A stretch of DNA of 64,000 nt, taken from NCBI GenBank assembly GCA_002337045.1, contig DDFF01000002.1:47989-111988 (forward strand), written 5' to 3'. Below, piece after piece: positions 9,160 through 17,620 of this stretch. The position numbers and the translations under genes were made by a program. This DNA comes from Bacteroidetes bacterium UBA1935. Its GTDB lineage: Bacteria; Bacteroidota; Bacteroidia; Chitinophagales; Chitinophagaceae. Within the stretch, counting starts at the first letter, position 1. The number at the start of each line of letters is the position of its first letter. Under the pieces are notes generated by a model. It ran no database searches. It was not told where the DNA came from and saw only the letters and a program-made list of their open reading frames with translations.

Positions 9160-10650
9160 TTATTCTACCCTGAAGGAAGTAGCAGGTATGTGGTGTGTAT
9201 TACCATAATTATCTGTAGCAATCACATCTGTAATAAATATCCTGTCTCCCGATTGCAATGTATTGGTATTACTAAGTGTATTGCCTTGTATTGTAACAGG
9301 CTCTGTATACTTATTGCCTGCTCTTATATAGCTGATATCATACTGTTTGATATGATAGATAATATCTACATCTTCATCTTTAGATATAGCAGATAGGGTA
9401 GTATGTTGGCTGATATATTCTTTGTTGATTGTTCCGTGTTTAATATTTCCTATTGCAACATCAGGCGTGGGTTGTAATACTATGATATGCTTTGCTGCAA
9501 CAGAAGTGCTTTTACTGCCATCATTATTTATAGCATCTATATATACCATAAATGATTTTATACCCTTACGTGCTGTTATAGTATAGGTATTATCATTCAG
9601 TTTTTTAATAACAGCATCTTTACTACGTAGCGATAGTTTATCACTACTATATTCTTCTAAACCAATAGTCATATTGAAAGGAATACCTGCATAGCATTTG
9701 TTGGCATTGTCCAGATGCATGTATATGCCCTTGGGTGCTACATAATATTGGGTTTGCCATGGGTAGATACGAATACTGTCTTTAAAGTCTAAAGTTGCGG
9801 TGCCATATAATTTATACTTTCCTGCATATTTAGGGGTTGTAATGAGTGTAGCAACGCCATTTTCAATCTGAATAATTTTACCTGAGTTATTAGTAATAAT
9901 AGGATTAATAGCTTTATTATAATATGCTATACCTGCACTTATTAATACAGGTTCACCTTTGAATGTATATGGTTTTGTTGGAAATACAATTGCTTGAGAT
10001 GACTCATATCCACAAATAAGACAGCCACATTCAGGTAATAGTGCGTATAGCACTATTTGATTTGTATTGACAATATTGTTTTGAAGGGTTCTAATAATAG
10101 TAATGAATTCTTCTTTTGTCTGTCTTGTTTTGAAGAGTTTCTTTGCCCACTCAATAGTTGAATATGTATTGCCCCAATGATAAATAATATCATTTCTAAA
10201 ATTGTAATAGTAATCTGCCGTATTGGGTAGTTTTATCATTGAATCGATACGGGCATTTATTTCAGATTCGATTCTGTTGATGGTTTTATCGTCAAGGGTA
10301 ATATGTTGGCTGTTATTGGTATGAGATAAAACATCTCTTTCTATTTTATCTAAGTATTTTATTGCTTCTTGTCTAATGATTGTCGCTATGTGTGCCCTTT
10401 TTGAACAACTTGTGTCCAGACGGCCGCATTCATCTTCTGTTTGCTTTATTTGTATGATTTTTAAACTGCAATTATCGGAACCTACTTTAATGTTTCTGTT
10501 CATGCACTCGTGCAAGGGCATGAAATTTAATTTAGCAGGGATTGGTATTATAGAACCTTGAATAAGAGTAAAACACAGCACCCCATACATCAGCGTAGTA
10601 AGGGTAAGCGCAGATGGCTTATAGTATCGTATTTGTTGTAACAGTGACAA
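9160..10650 (-). CDS. Orphan GldM/PorM-like protein (type IX secretion/gliding motor family)
   Basis: 496 aa with a single N-terminal membrane helix (about 14-33), as in GldM, the shaft protein of the proton-driven motor that powers type IX secretion and gliding. After a helical segment come Ig-like domains with GldM-type features (YYVAPKGIYMHLDNANKC, where GldM has 'Y.VA...mNvlY.G..N'), then a GldM C-terminal-like domain starting near PTPDVAIGN and ending in DRIFITDVIATDNYG. The usual partners gldK, gldL and gldN are not next to it. It is much more AT-rich than its neighbours and sits inside mirrored palindrome arrays. The family call rests on pattern similarity; function outside the motor is possible. 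Confidence 0.65.
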   Translation of the reverse strand: MSLLQQIRYYKPSALTLTTLMYGVLCFTLIQGSIIPIPAKLNFMPLHECMNRNIKVGSDNCSLKIIQIKQTEDECGRLDTSCSKRAHIATIIRQEAIKYLDKIERDVLSHTNNSQHITLDDKTINRIESEINARIDSMIKLPNTADYYYNFRNDIIYHWGNTYSTIEWAKKLFKTRQTKEEFITIIRTLQNNIVNTNQIVLYALLPECGCLICGYESSQAIVFPTKPYTFKGEPVLISAGIAYYNKAINPIITNNSGKIIQIENGVATLITTPKYAGKYKLYGTATLDFKDSIRIYPWQTQYYVAPKGIYMHLDNANKCYAGIPFNMTIGLEEYSSDKLSLRSKDAVIKKLNDNTYTITARKGIKSFMVYIDAINNDGSKSTSVAAKHIIVLQPTPDVAIGNIKHGTINKEYISQHTTLSAISKDEDVDIIYHIKQYDISYIRAGNKYTEPVTIQGNTLSNTNTLQSGDRIFITDVIATDNYGNTHHIPATSFRVE

Positions 10651-10705
10651 TGGTAGTAATCATTACTAATATACTATTTGTATAACGTGATATCAACTGC
10701 ATATA

Positions 10706-10949
10706 GTGTCCCGTTTGTCCCACTGTACCAGACTATAACACTGTGGGACACTTGGGACAGTGTGGGACAAAATCGTTTTGTTCCATGTTCCAAGTATTGA
10801 GTAATAGAACAAGTGGAACACAGACGTTGTGTTTGTTCCAATGTTCCATTATTCCATTTCCTGAACAAGTGGAACGTGTGGAATGTGCGGAAAATATTTT
10901 CACACTTTTCACGGTTTCGAGATTACCCCTGCGTGAAAATGTGAAAAAA
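10706..10949. repeat. Right palindromic word array, mirror image of the left one
   Basis: Four imperfect palindromes in the reverse order of the left array: TGTCCCA/TGGGACA (10706-10770), GTTCC/GGAAC (10777-10820), TTCCA/TGGAA (10830-10893) and TTTTCAC/GTGAAAA (10896-10949). 10842-10876 is a perfect inverted copy of 8939-8973. The array lies upstream of the GldM-like gene and ends 26 bp from the stop codon of the cysteine desulfurase gene. It occupies most of the 10651-10974 gap; no gene is visible there. Confidence 0.85.
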
Positions 10950-10974
10950 TGAAATGGTATTATTGTGGCTGTAC

Positions 10975-12120
10975 TTACACCATACCCTGTAGCTTGGCAA
11001 CTACGGTATCTACCTCTGCTTTGGTATTGTGCCTGCAGAAGGAGAAACGGATGGGTACAATATCGGCTGCGTTCTCGGGGTACAGTTCTTTTATCACATG
11101 GCTGATGCTATTAGCACCGCTACTGCATGCGCTGCCGCCACTTACACATATGCCTGCCATATCCAGATTGAAGAGCATCATATCAGACTTATCCGTCAGC
11201 GGGAAGCCTACGTTCAATACCGTATACAGGCTGTTGCCCTCAGCATCGCCATTCAGCAGTATGTTGGGGAATGTGTTGCGCAGTTGCGCTATCATGTATT
11301 GTTTCAGCTCCAGTATATATTGGCTGTCTTGCTCGTAGCGTTCGGTAGCCATTTCCAGTGCTTTGGCATAGCCCACAATACCATACAGGTTTTCTGTACC
11401 TGCACGCATGTTGCGTTCCTGTGCGCCACCATTCAGCAGTGGTTGTATTTTTATTTCTTCGTTTACGTAGAGTATGCCCACACCCTTTGGTCCGTGAAAC
11501 TTGTGTCCTGCAGAGCTGGCAAAGTGTATATAAATATCGTGCAGGTTGATGGGGTAGTGCCCGATGGTCTGCACCATATCGCAATGGAAGATGGCATTGT
11601 ATTTACGACACAATTCGCCCACGGCTTTTACATCCAGCAGGTTGCCTATCTCGTTATTGGCATGCATCAGGGTAACGAGTGCTTTGTCTGTGCTTGCAGC
11701 AAGCAGTTCTTCAAGGCTCTGCATATCTACATGCCCGTTTGGTGTCAGCTTTACAAAGCTCAGTGCTGCTTGTCCTGTTTTGTGTAGGTACTCAACTGTA
11801 TGCAGCGTAGCGTGGTGCTCTATGGGCGATGATATGATGCGTTTGCAACCAAGGTCGCGTACAGAAGCATGTATAGAAGTATTGCTGCTTTCCGTACCGC
11901 CCGATGTAAAGAATATCTCTCCCGGGTTGGCATGCAATATTCTTGCTACAGACTTTCGGGCATTTTCTATCGCCATTTTGGTTTCCCTGCCATAAGAGTA
12001 GATAGACGAAGGATTACCAAATTTCTCCGTCATATATGGCATCATTGCACTTAGTACGTCCTGGTCCATTGCAGTAGTAGCTGCATTGTCAAAATATATC
12101 CGCTGCATAATCGGCTGCAA
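10975..12120 (-). CDS. Cysteine desulfurase, NifS/IscS family
   Basis: 381 aa PLP enzyme that takes sulfur from cysteine for Fe-S clusters or thiolated tRNA. The PLP lysine lies in SAGHKFHGPKG (Lys207), the catalytic cysteine in SGGSACSSG (Cys332), and the N-terminal IYFDNAATTAMD is family-typical. An internal ATG at 12108 (MQRIYF) is an equally plausible start. No iscU or sufBCD genes are adjacent, so the sulfur acceptor cannot be told from context. A DinB-like gene lies 20 bp upstream on the same strand. Confidence 0.93.
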   Translation of the reverse strand: MQPIMQRIYFDNAATTAMDQDVLSAMMPYMTEKFGNPSSIYSYGRETKMAIENARKSVARILHANPGEIFFTSGGTESSNTSIHASVRDLGCKRIISSPIEHHATLHTVEYLHKTGQAALSFVKLTPNGHVDMQSLEELLAASTDKALVTLMHANNEIGNLLDVKAVGELCRKYNAIFHCDMVQTIGHYPINLHDIYIHFASSAGHKFHGPKGVGILYVNEEIKIQPLLNGGAQERNMRAGTENLYGIVGYAKALEMATERYEQDSQYILELKQYMIAQLRNTFPNILLNGDAEGNSLYTVLNVGFPLTDKSDMMLFNLDMAGICVSGGSACSSGANSISHVIKELYPENAADIVPIRFSFCRHNTKAEVDTVVAKLQGMV

Positions 12121-12140
12121 ATTTACGGGATAGTAATCAA

Positions 12141-12632
12141 TTATCGTTCGTCTGCCGATGGGCCGAATATACCCGGTACCGGTACATCCAGCAGGCGCAG
12201 GTATACACTCAGCTGTCCGCGGTGGTGTACAATATGTTGCTGTTCGCGATGTAGTATAGCAGTACGTGGCAGGTCGTATATCGTAATATCGCCTCTGCGC
12301 AGGCTCCAGTTTTTAGCCAGGTCTTCGTCTGTAGCATTGCTCAGTGTTGCTGTAGCGCTTTGTATTGCAGCCTCCAGTGTATCCAGTATCTGTTGTCTTG
12401 TTTCAGGTATGTTGGCTACATATGGGTGTACAGCAAAATCATAAAAATCTGTTGTAAGGCAGCGTGTTACAAATTGCGGCAATTCTGCTATATGCATGGC
12501 AAGCCTGCCCAGCGTCATAGACTTTTCGTGTGGTTTCCACGTCAGGCTTTCTTCGGGTACGCGCTCTATGATGCGTCTGTTGGCATCTACAATACTTTTC
12601 AGTTGGCCTATATATATGTCTGCAAGTTTCAT
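12141..12632 (-). CDS. DinB-family four-helix metal-binding protein
   Basis: 163 aa, the usual size for DinB/YfiT-like proteins. The His residues in RLAMHIAELP (about 47) and in EQQHIVHHRGQLSVYLR (about 129-133) match the family's three-His metal site. Many members are thiol S-transferases, for example bacillithiol-dependent, but the substrate here is not predictable. It probably shares a transcript with the cysteine desulfurase gene 20 bp downstream. Confidence 0.85.
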   Translation of the reverse strand: MKLADIYIGQLKSIVDANRRIIERVPEESLTWKPHEKSMTLGRLAMHIAELPQFVTRCLTTDFYDFAVHPYVANIPETRQQILDTLEAAIQSATATLSNATDEDLAKNWSLRRGDITIYDLPRTAILHREQQHIVHHRGQLSVYLRLLDVPVPGIFGPSADER

Positions 12633-12722
12633 GTGTTGTTTTTTTCAGGTTGCAATGTCAGATTATTTTTTCAGTGATGATTATCATTATTGTTAATGGA
12701 GCAATCAACTTATTTTTAGGGC

Positions 12723-13790
12723 ATGAGGCGGATAATCATAGCATTATTATCATTTGGCACAATGCATACATATGCACAATTGCCCGAAGGGCTGAAGCTA
12801 TCGGCATACGGAGAGGTGTACTATGGCTACGATTTTAACGAACCGCAAGACCACAACCGCCCCGACCATATTGTATCATATGGCAGGCACAACGAGGTGA
12901 ATCTGAACCTTGCCTACCTGAAAGCCGCCTACGAGAGTAAGCATGTAAGGGGGAATATAGCCTTGATGACGGGTACCTATAGTAATGCCAATTATGCAGC
13001 AGAGCCGGGTGTACTGAAAAACATACTGGAGGCAAATGCAGGGGTAAAGCTCAGCAGAAAGCAGGAACTGTGGGTAGATGCGGGCATCATGCCATCGCAC
13101 ATAGGGCTGGAGAGTGCAGTGGGAAAAGATAACCGTACCCTGACACGCAGCCTGATGGCTGATAATTCTCCATATTTTGAAACAGGTGTACGCCTGAGCT
13201 ATAAAAGTAAAAATGAGAAATGGTATGCTGCATTGCTATACCTGAATGGCTGGCAAAACATACAACGCAAGCCCGCCAACAATACACCCGCATCTGGCTT
13301 ACAGCTTACCTATACACCGTCAGACAAGCTGACCATCAACTACAGCAATATTGTATGCAATAACGAGCCCGACAGTCTGAGAAGATGGCGTTGGTATCAC
13401 AATTTCTATGCAGTATACAAACCTGCCAAACGATGGGAAGTAGCAGCAGCCTACGATATAGGTGCAGAGCAAGTAACAAAGGGGGATAATGCTTACGGAC
13501 TATGGTACAGCCCTGCACTGATACTAAGATATGCAGCAAGCAAGAAGATAGCCATTGCTGCCCGTTGCGAGTATTATGACGATTACTATGGGTTGATGAT
13601 ACGTGGTGCTACATTCCGTCAGTTCCGCACATGGGGCAATAGCCTGGGTTTAGACTACAGCATCAGCAAGCATGCCATGTTTCGTATAGAAGGTAAATAC
13701 TATAGCAGTGGACTATTTGTATTTGCCAAATACGGTATGCCTGTAAAGAACAATCTGGTAACTACGGCTGCGCTATGTGTTTGGTTCTGA
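12723..13790 (+). CDS. Outer-membrane beta-barrel (porin-like) protein
   Basis: 355 aa with signal peptide (MRRIIIALLSFGTMHTYAQ) and a run of alternating amphipathic strands ending in an aromatic C-terminal residue (CVWF), as expected for a barrel. It resembles Bacteroidota porins of the BBP2/DUF1597 type (LWVDAGIMPSHIGLESA, then SPYFETGVRLSY). Substrate unknown. Its last 18 bp overlap the 3' end of the convergent membrane protein gene. Confidence 0.8.
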   Translation: MRRIIIALLSFGTMHTYAQLPEGLKLSAYGEVYYGYDFNEPQDHNRPDHIVSYGRHNEVNLNLAYLKAAYESKHVRGNIALMTGTYSNANYAAEPGVLKNILEANAGVKLSRKQELWVDAGIMPSHIGLESAVGKDNRTLTRSLMADNSPYFETGVRLSYKSKNEKWYAALLYLNGWQNIQRKPANNTPASGLQLTYTPSDKLTINYSNIVCNNEPDSLRRWRWYHNFYAVYKPAKRWEVAAAYDIGAEQVTKGDNAYGLWYSPALILRYAASKKIAIAARCEYYDDYYGLMIRGATFRQFRTWGNSLGLDYSISKHAMFRIEGKYYSSGLFVFAKYGMPVKNNLVTTAALCVWF

Positions 13791-14384
13791 TCCCCAAATA
13801 ATCAGAGTAATTAATATGGCTGTGATAGTTAGCCAGATAATAAGAGGAGCGGTTATAGACTTAGCTCTGTACTCAATACCATTACCTAAATGCTTTTTCC
13901 AAAGCTGCTTCATTAAGATAAATGAACCCAATATGTTTAGTGGTAGAGCTATGTTTGCTTTTACTGTATTCGCCAGTATGATTACCAGTATTGTATATGA
14001 TATACCAATGGCTAATACTTGTGCAGCTACACTTTTTTTACCTGCATTTCTAAGGTTGTGAAATAATAATAACGCACCTGCGAGTGTACCAAAGAAAAAT
14101 GCAAAGCCGCTTACTGCATCTTCTGAGTAATACAGAGGGGCAGAAGGATCTGTAACAACCTTGTTTTTCAGCTTTTGGGGCTTTCCCGAAGTTGGTATGC
14201 TTTCTTCTTGTATAGGTTCTGAGGTTGATGCATTATCAATCGTAGACGTATTAATTCCTCTCTTCTCAAGTTCATTAATAGCCGCTGCAACAGCTTCGGG
14301 TCTGTACCTTTTAGACTCGGTTAAATATTTTCTGAGTTCGTCCTCAGATTTATTTTCCATTAGGGCTACAAAGTCAATTTCCAT
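13773..14384 (-). CDS. Hypothetical membrane protein
   Basis: 203 aa. The N-terminal 45 residues form a charged helical segment (ALMENKSEDELRKYL, then AVAAAINELEKRG) found at the front of several Bacteroidota membrane proteins. A polar linker and about four hydrophobic segments follow. No catalytic motif is visible. It converges on the barrel gene and lies 14 bp downstream of the TrmH-type gene on the same strand, so the two may be co-transcribed. Confidence 0.75.
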   Translation of the reverse strand: MEIDFVALMENKSEDELRKYLTESKRYRPEAVAAAINELEKRGINTSTIDNASTSEPIQEESIPTSGKPQKLKNKVVTDPSAPLYYSEDAVSGFAFFFGTLAGALLLFHNLRNAGKKSVAAQVLAIGISYTILVIILANTVKANIALPLNILGSFILMKQLWKKHLGNGIEYRAKSITAPLIIWLTITAILITLIIWGSEPNT

Positions 14385-14398
14385 GATGACTAAATTAG

Positions 14399-14920
14399 TT
14401 ATTTACGTACCATTTCCCAAAGCACCACACCCATGCTTACAGATATATTTAGGGAGTGTTTGCTGCCGAATTGAGGTATCTCTATGCAACCATCTGCCAT
14501 AGCCATCACGTCGTCGTTTACGCCGCTTACCTCGTTGCCAAATACCAGTGCCACACGTTCATTGTTCCATTGCAAAGTATTGAGCATGGTACTGTTATGT
14601 GCCTGCTCTACGGCATATATTTTGCACCCAAGTGTTTTGGCGTGGTTTACGGCATCCATCGTGGTTTCAAAATGTTTCCAGCTTACCGTTTCTGTAGCGC
14701 CAAGGGCTGTTTTATGTATATCGCGATGCGGTGGGGTAGGTGTATAGCCGCAGAGGTATAACGCCTCTATGGCAAATGCATCGCCCGTACGAAAGGCACT
14801 GCCCACATTGTGCATGCTGCGTACATCGTCCATTATCACTATCACCGGATGCTTTTCGGCAGCTTTCATTTCATCTGCACTCAGGCGTTCCAACTCGTCC
14901 ATCGATTTTTTGGTAAACAT
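14399..14920 (-). CDS. RNA methyltransferase, TrmH/SpoU family
   Basis: SPOUT-fold 2'-O-ribose methyltransferase acting on tRNA or rRNA with SAM. Motifs are MDDVRSMHNVGSAFRTGDAF (motif 1 with Asn and Arg), VFGNEVSGV (motif 2) and SLNISVSMGVVLWE (motif 3). The open frame reaches 14953, but MFTKKSMDELERL at 14920 is preferred: the 11 residues upstream look like leader, and it leaves room for the divergent clpS promoter. That gives 173 aa. Confidence 0.9.
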   Translation of the reverse strand: MFTKKSMDELERLSADEMKAAEKHPVIVIMDDVRSMHNVGSAFRTGDAFAIEALYLCGYTPTPPHRDIHKTALGATETVSWKHFETTMDAVNHAKTLGCKIYAVEQAHNSTMLNTLQWNNERVALVFGNEVSGVNDDVMAMADGCIEIPQFGSKHSLNISVSMGVVLWEMVRK

Positions 14921-14959
14921 GCCGCAAAGATATGATTGGCTGCAAATTCTCAAATTCCT

Positions 14960-14967
14960 TATATTTG
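14960..14967 (+). promoter_or_regulatory. clpS -7 promoter box
   Basis: TATATTTG, an exact TAnnTTTG match, 18 bp upstream of the clpS ATG, with TTGG about 20 bp further upstream in the -33 position. Confidence 0.6.
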
Positions 14968-14984
14968 CAAAAAATTACAAGTAA

Positions 14985-15287
14985 ATGAGTTCAAGAGAAT
15001 ATCAAATGGGTGGTATTCAGTGGCAGACACAAGAGGATGCAGACGAGGATGTACTGGTAGAGGAGATGCACAACCTGATTGTGTGGAACGATGACGTAAA
15101 CACGTTCGACCATGTTATCCAATCGCTGATGGAAGTCTGTGAACATTATCCTGAACAGGCAGAGCAATGTGCCCTTATCATTCACCACAAAGGCAAATGC
15201 GGTGTAAGGAAAGGTACGTTTGAGATGCTGCGCCCGCAGGCCGAAGCCCTGATAGACAGGGGCATACAGGCTACTATCGATTATTAG
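14985..15287 (+). CDS. clpS: ATP-dependent Clp protease adaptor ClpS
   Basis: 100 aa. ClpS binds N-degron substrates and delivers them to the ClpA/ClpC unfoldase. The N-degron pocket motif NDDVNTFDHVI (34-44) and the HHKGKCGVRKG segment are both present. A flexible acidic N-terminus precedes the core. It is divergent from the TrmH-type gene and followed by a good terminator; no clpA is adjacent. Confidence 0.93.
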   Translation: MSSREYQMGGIQWQTQEDADEDVLVEEMHNLIVWNDDVNTFDHVIQSLMEVCEHYPEQAEQCALIIHHKGKCGVRKGTFEMLRPQAEALIDRGIQATIDY

Positions 15288-15310
15288 TATCGAAACTATT
15301 ATAAAACAGT

Positions 15311-15340
15311 AATCCCTTTGTAGAAACAAGGGGATTTTTT
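15311..15340 (+). terminator. Intrinsic terminator after clpS
   Basis: Stem AATCCCTTTG / CAAGGGGATT with one G-T pair and a 6-nt loop, ending in six T. Confidence 0.85.
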
Positions 15341-15404
15341 GTTTTCCCCCGTTTTTTAACCCTTTTATGATTTCTTTAATGTTTTAACTATCCGTCATAC
15401 CGAT

Positions 15405-15412
15405 TATTTTTG
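15405..15412 (+). promoter_or_regulatory. -7 promoter box of the DPP-IV-like gene
   Basis: TATTTTTG, an exact TAnnTTTG match, 20 bp upstream of the ATG. The leader would be only about a dozen bases. Confidence 0.45.
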
Positions 15413-15431
15413 GGGGATACATACTACCGAT

Positions 15432-17606
15432 ATGAAATACTCTCTGCTTATAGTGTCGCTGCTGGTGGCACAGCTTGCAAGTGCACAGGCCAAAAAACAA
15501 ATAACTATGGACGACCTGTTCAAGACCAACACCTTTCGTATGAAGAGTGTACCTGGCTTTAATGGGATGAAGGATGGCTTGCATTACACCAAGACAGAGC
15601 AGAAAGGCGATACGCAAATAATAAAGAAATATAACCTGGCAACGGGAGCAGAGGTAGAAGTGTTGTTTGATAACACCAAGACACTCTTCAATGGCAAGCC
15701 AATAAAGTTTGACGACTACAGCTTTAGCAAAGATGAAAAGAAGCTGATGCTGAAAACCGAAAGCCAGAATGTGTACCGTCGCTCTGTGCTGAACAAAGTG
15801 TATGTATATGATATAGCCACAAAAAGCATTGCAGCGGTTGATAATGACAAAGTACTGCATGCTACATTCTCTCCTGATGGTAAAGCGGTGGCTTATGTAA
15901 AAGGTAACAACCTCTACACCATCAATTTTGAAACAGGTGTGAACCCGCAGATAACCACAGATGGTGAGTGGAATAAAATAATAAACGGTAACTGCGACTG
16001 GGTGTATGAAGAAGAGTTTGAATTCACTCGCGCATTCGACTGGTCGCCGGATGGAAAGTATATAGCCTTCTACAGGTTCGACGAAACAAACGTGCCGCAA
16101 TTCAATATGGCAATGTATGGTGGGCTTTATCCTAAAGACTATCAATACAAATACCCGAAAGCAGGGGAGCCAAACTCGGTAATAGAAATCAAGATATATG
16201 ATGTAGCAAACGGTAGTACCATCAAAGCAGATATCGGTACGGAAACCAATCAATACATACCGCGCATCAAATGGACAAACGATCCCAAGACACTTTGCAT
16301 CTACCGTATGAACAGATTGCAGAACAAAGTGGAATTACTGTTTGCTAATGCTGCAACGGGTAAATCTGAAGTCATCTATACAGAAGAGAACAATAGCTAT
16401 GTAGAAGTGAATGACAATATGGAGTTTCTGCCCGACAACAGTTCTTTCATCTTTACCAGCGAGGCAAGCGGCTATGTACACCTGCACCGTTGGGACTGGA
16501 AGAAGAAGAAACTGACAGACTTGACACCCGGCAAATATGATATTGCAGATATTACAGGTGTAGATAAGGCAAAGAAACTGGTATACTACACAGCAGCAGA
16601 AAACAGCCCTGTAGAACGCAAACTGTATGTAGTAAACTGGGATGGTAAGAAACGTAAGACCATCACCAAAGAAGAAGGTACACATGCCGTCACACCAATA
16701 GAAGGGTATAACTACTTCCTCGATAAACATTCAAGCATCAATCAGCCGCCTGTATATTATCTGCGCGATGCTGACGGTAAGATTTTAAAAACACTGGAAG
16801 ACAATAAAGGACTGAAAGATGTAATGGTCGATTATGACCTCGGTAACATAGCCATCAAAGAAATAGACCTGGGTAACGGCAGTACATTCTGGACATGGAT
16901 GATAACGCCTCCCAACTTCGACCCGAATAAAAAATACCCTGTACTGATGTATCAGTATAGCGGGCCAGGTTCACAAGAAGTAGCAGACAGGTTCCCGATA
17001 CGCGATTTCTTCTGGCACCAGATGCTGGCACAGAAAGGCTATATCGTATTCTGTGCAGATGGTACAGGTACAGGCTTCCGTGGCGAGGAATTTAAGAAAA
17101 AGACCTACCTGCAGTTGGGTAAGTATGAAAGTGACGACCAGATAGCTATAGCTAAATGGCTGGGCAATCAGACCTACGTAGATAAGAATCGTATTGGTAT
17201 CTGGGGATGGAGCTACGGTGGTTTCATGAGCAGCACATGTGTATTCAAATCGCAGGATGTGTTTAAAATGGGTATAGCTGTAGCACCTGTTACCAGCTGG
17301 CGCTACTACGACAATATATATACAGAACGCTACATGCGTACACCGCAGGAAAATGCGGAAGGCTACGATAACAATGCCCCTGAGAAGATGGCAGCCAACC
17401 TGAAAGCCAAGTATCTGCTGATACACGGTACGGCAGATGATAACGTACACTTCCAGAACGCGGTGATGCTGACAGATGCGTTGATAAAAGCCAATAAAGA
17501 GTTTGACGGTGAATACTACCCCAACCGTAACCACGGTATATCGGGAGGTAATGCAAGGCCGCATTTATATAAAAGAATGACAGATTTCATTCTCAACAAT
17601 CTTTAG
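15432..17606 (+). CDS. Dipeptidyl peptidase IV-type serine peptidase, family S9B
   Basis: 724 aa with a signal peptide ending near ASA (residue 18). An N-terminal beta-propeller (about 40-490) carries the double-Glu dipeptide anchor WVYEEEFEF (Glu193/194) that defines DPP-IV-like enzymes. The C-terminal alpha/beta hydrolase domain has the nucleophile GWSYGG (Ser594), Asp in HGTADDN (669 or 670) and His in NHGI (His701). It should release X-Pro or X-Ala dipeptides in the periplasm. Fifteen bp separate it from yihY. Confidence 0.95.
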   Translation: MKYSLLIVSLLVAQLASAQAKKQITMDDLFKTNTFRMKSVPGFNGMKDGLHYTKTEQKGDTQIIKKYNLATGAEVEVLFDNTKTLFNGKPIKFDDYSFSKDEKKLMLKTESQNVYRRSVLNKVYVYDIATKSIAAVDNDKVLHATFSPDGKAVAYVKGNNLYTINFETGVNPQITTDGEWNKIINGNCDWVYEEEFEFTRAFDWSPDGKYIAFYRFDETNVPQFNMAMYGGLYPKDYQYKYPKAGEPNSVIEIKIYDVANGSTIKADIGTETNQYIPRIKWTNDPKTLCIYRMNRLQNKVELLFANAATGKSEVIYTEENNSYVEVNDNMEFLPDNSSFIFTSEASGYVHLHRWDWKKKKLTDLTPGKYDIADITGVDKAKKLVYYTAAENSPVERKLYVVNWDGKKRKTITKEEGTHAVTPIEGYNYFLDKHSSINQPPVYYLRDADGKILKTLEDNKGLKDVMVDYDLGNIAIKEIDLGNGSTFWTWMITPPNFDPNKKYPVLMYQYSGPGSQEVADRFPIRDFFWHQMLAQKGYIVFCADGTGTGFRGEEFKKKTYLQLGKYESDDQIAIAKWLGNQTYVDKNRIGIWGWSYGGFMSSTCVFKSQDVFKMGIAVAPVTSWRYYDNIYTERYMRTPQENAEGYDNNAPEKMAANLKAKYLLIHGTADDNVHFQNAVMLTDALIKANKEFDGEYYPNRNHGISGGNARPHLYKRMTDFILNNL

Positions 17607-17620
17607 CCGTAATTTGTGGT

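Noticed and set aside
8865..10949. CRISPR array interpretation of the periodic repeats
   Set aside because: Words are 5-7 nt at 8-10 nt period with inverted copies; there are no 20-50-nt direct repeats with unique spacers and no cas genes.
8865..10949. Classic insertion sequence
   Set aside because: No transposase and no flanking target-site duplication could be found; the enclosed protein is GldM-like.
15384..16253. 289-codon open frame opposite the DPP-IV-like gene
   Set aside because: Antisense shadow; no domain and atypical composition.
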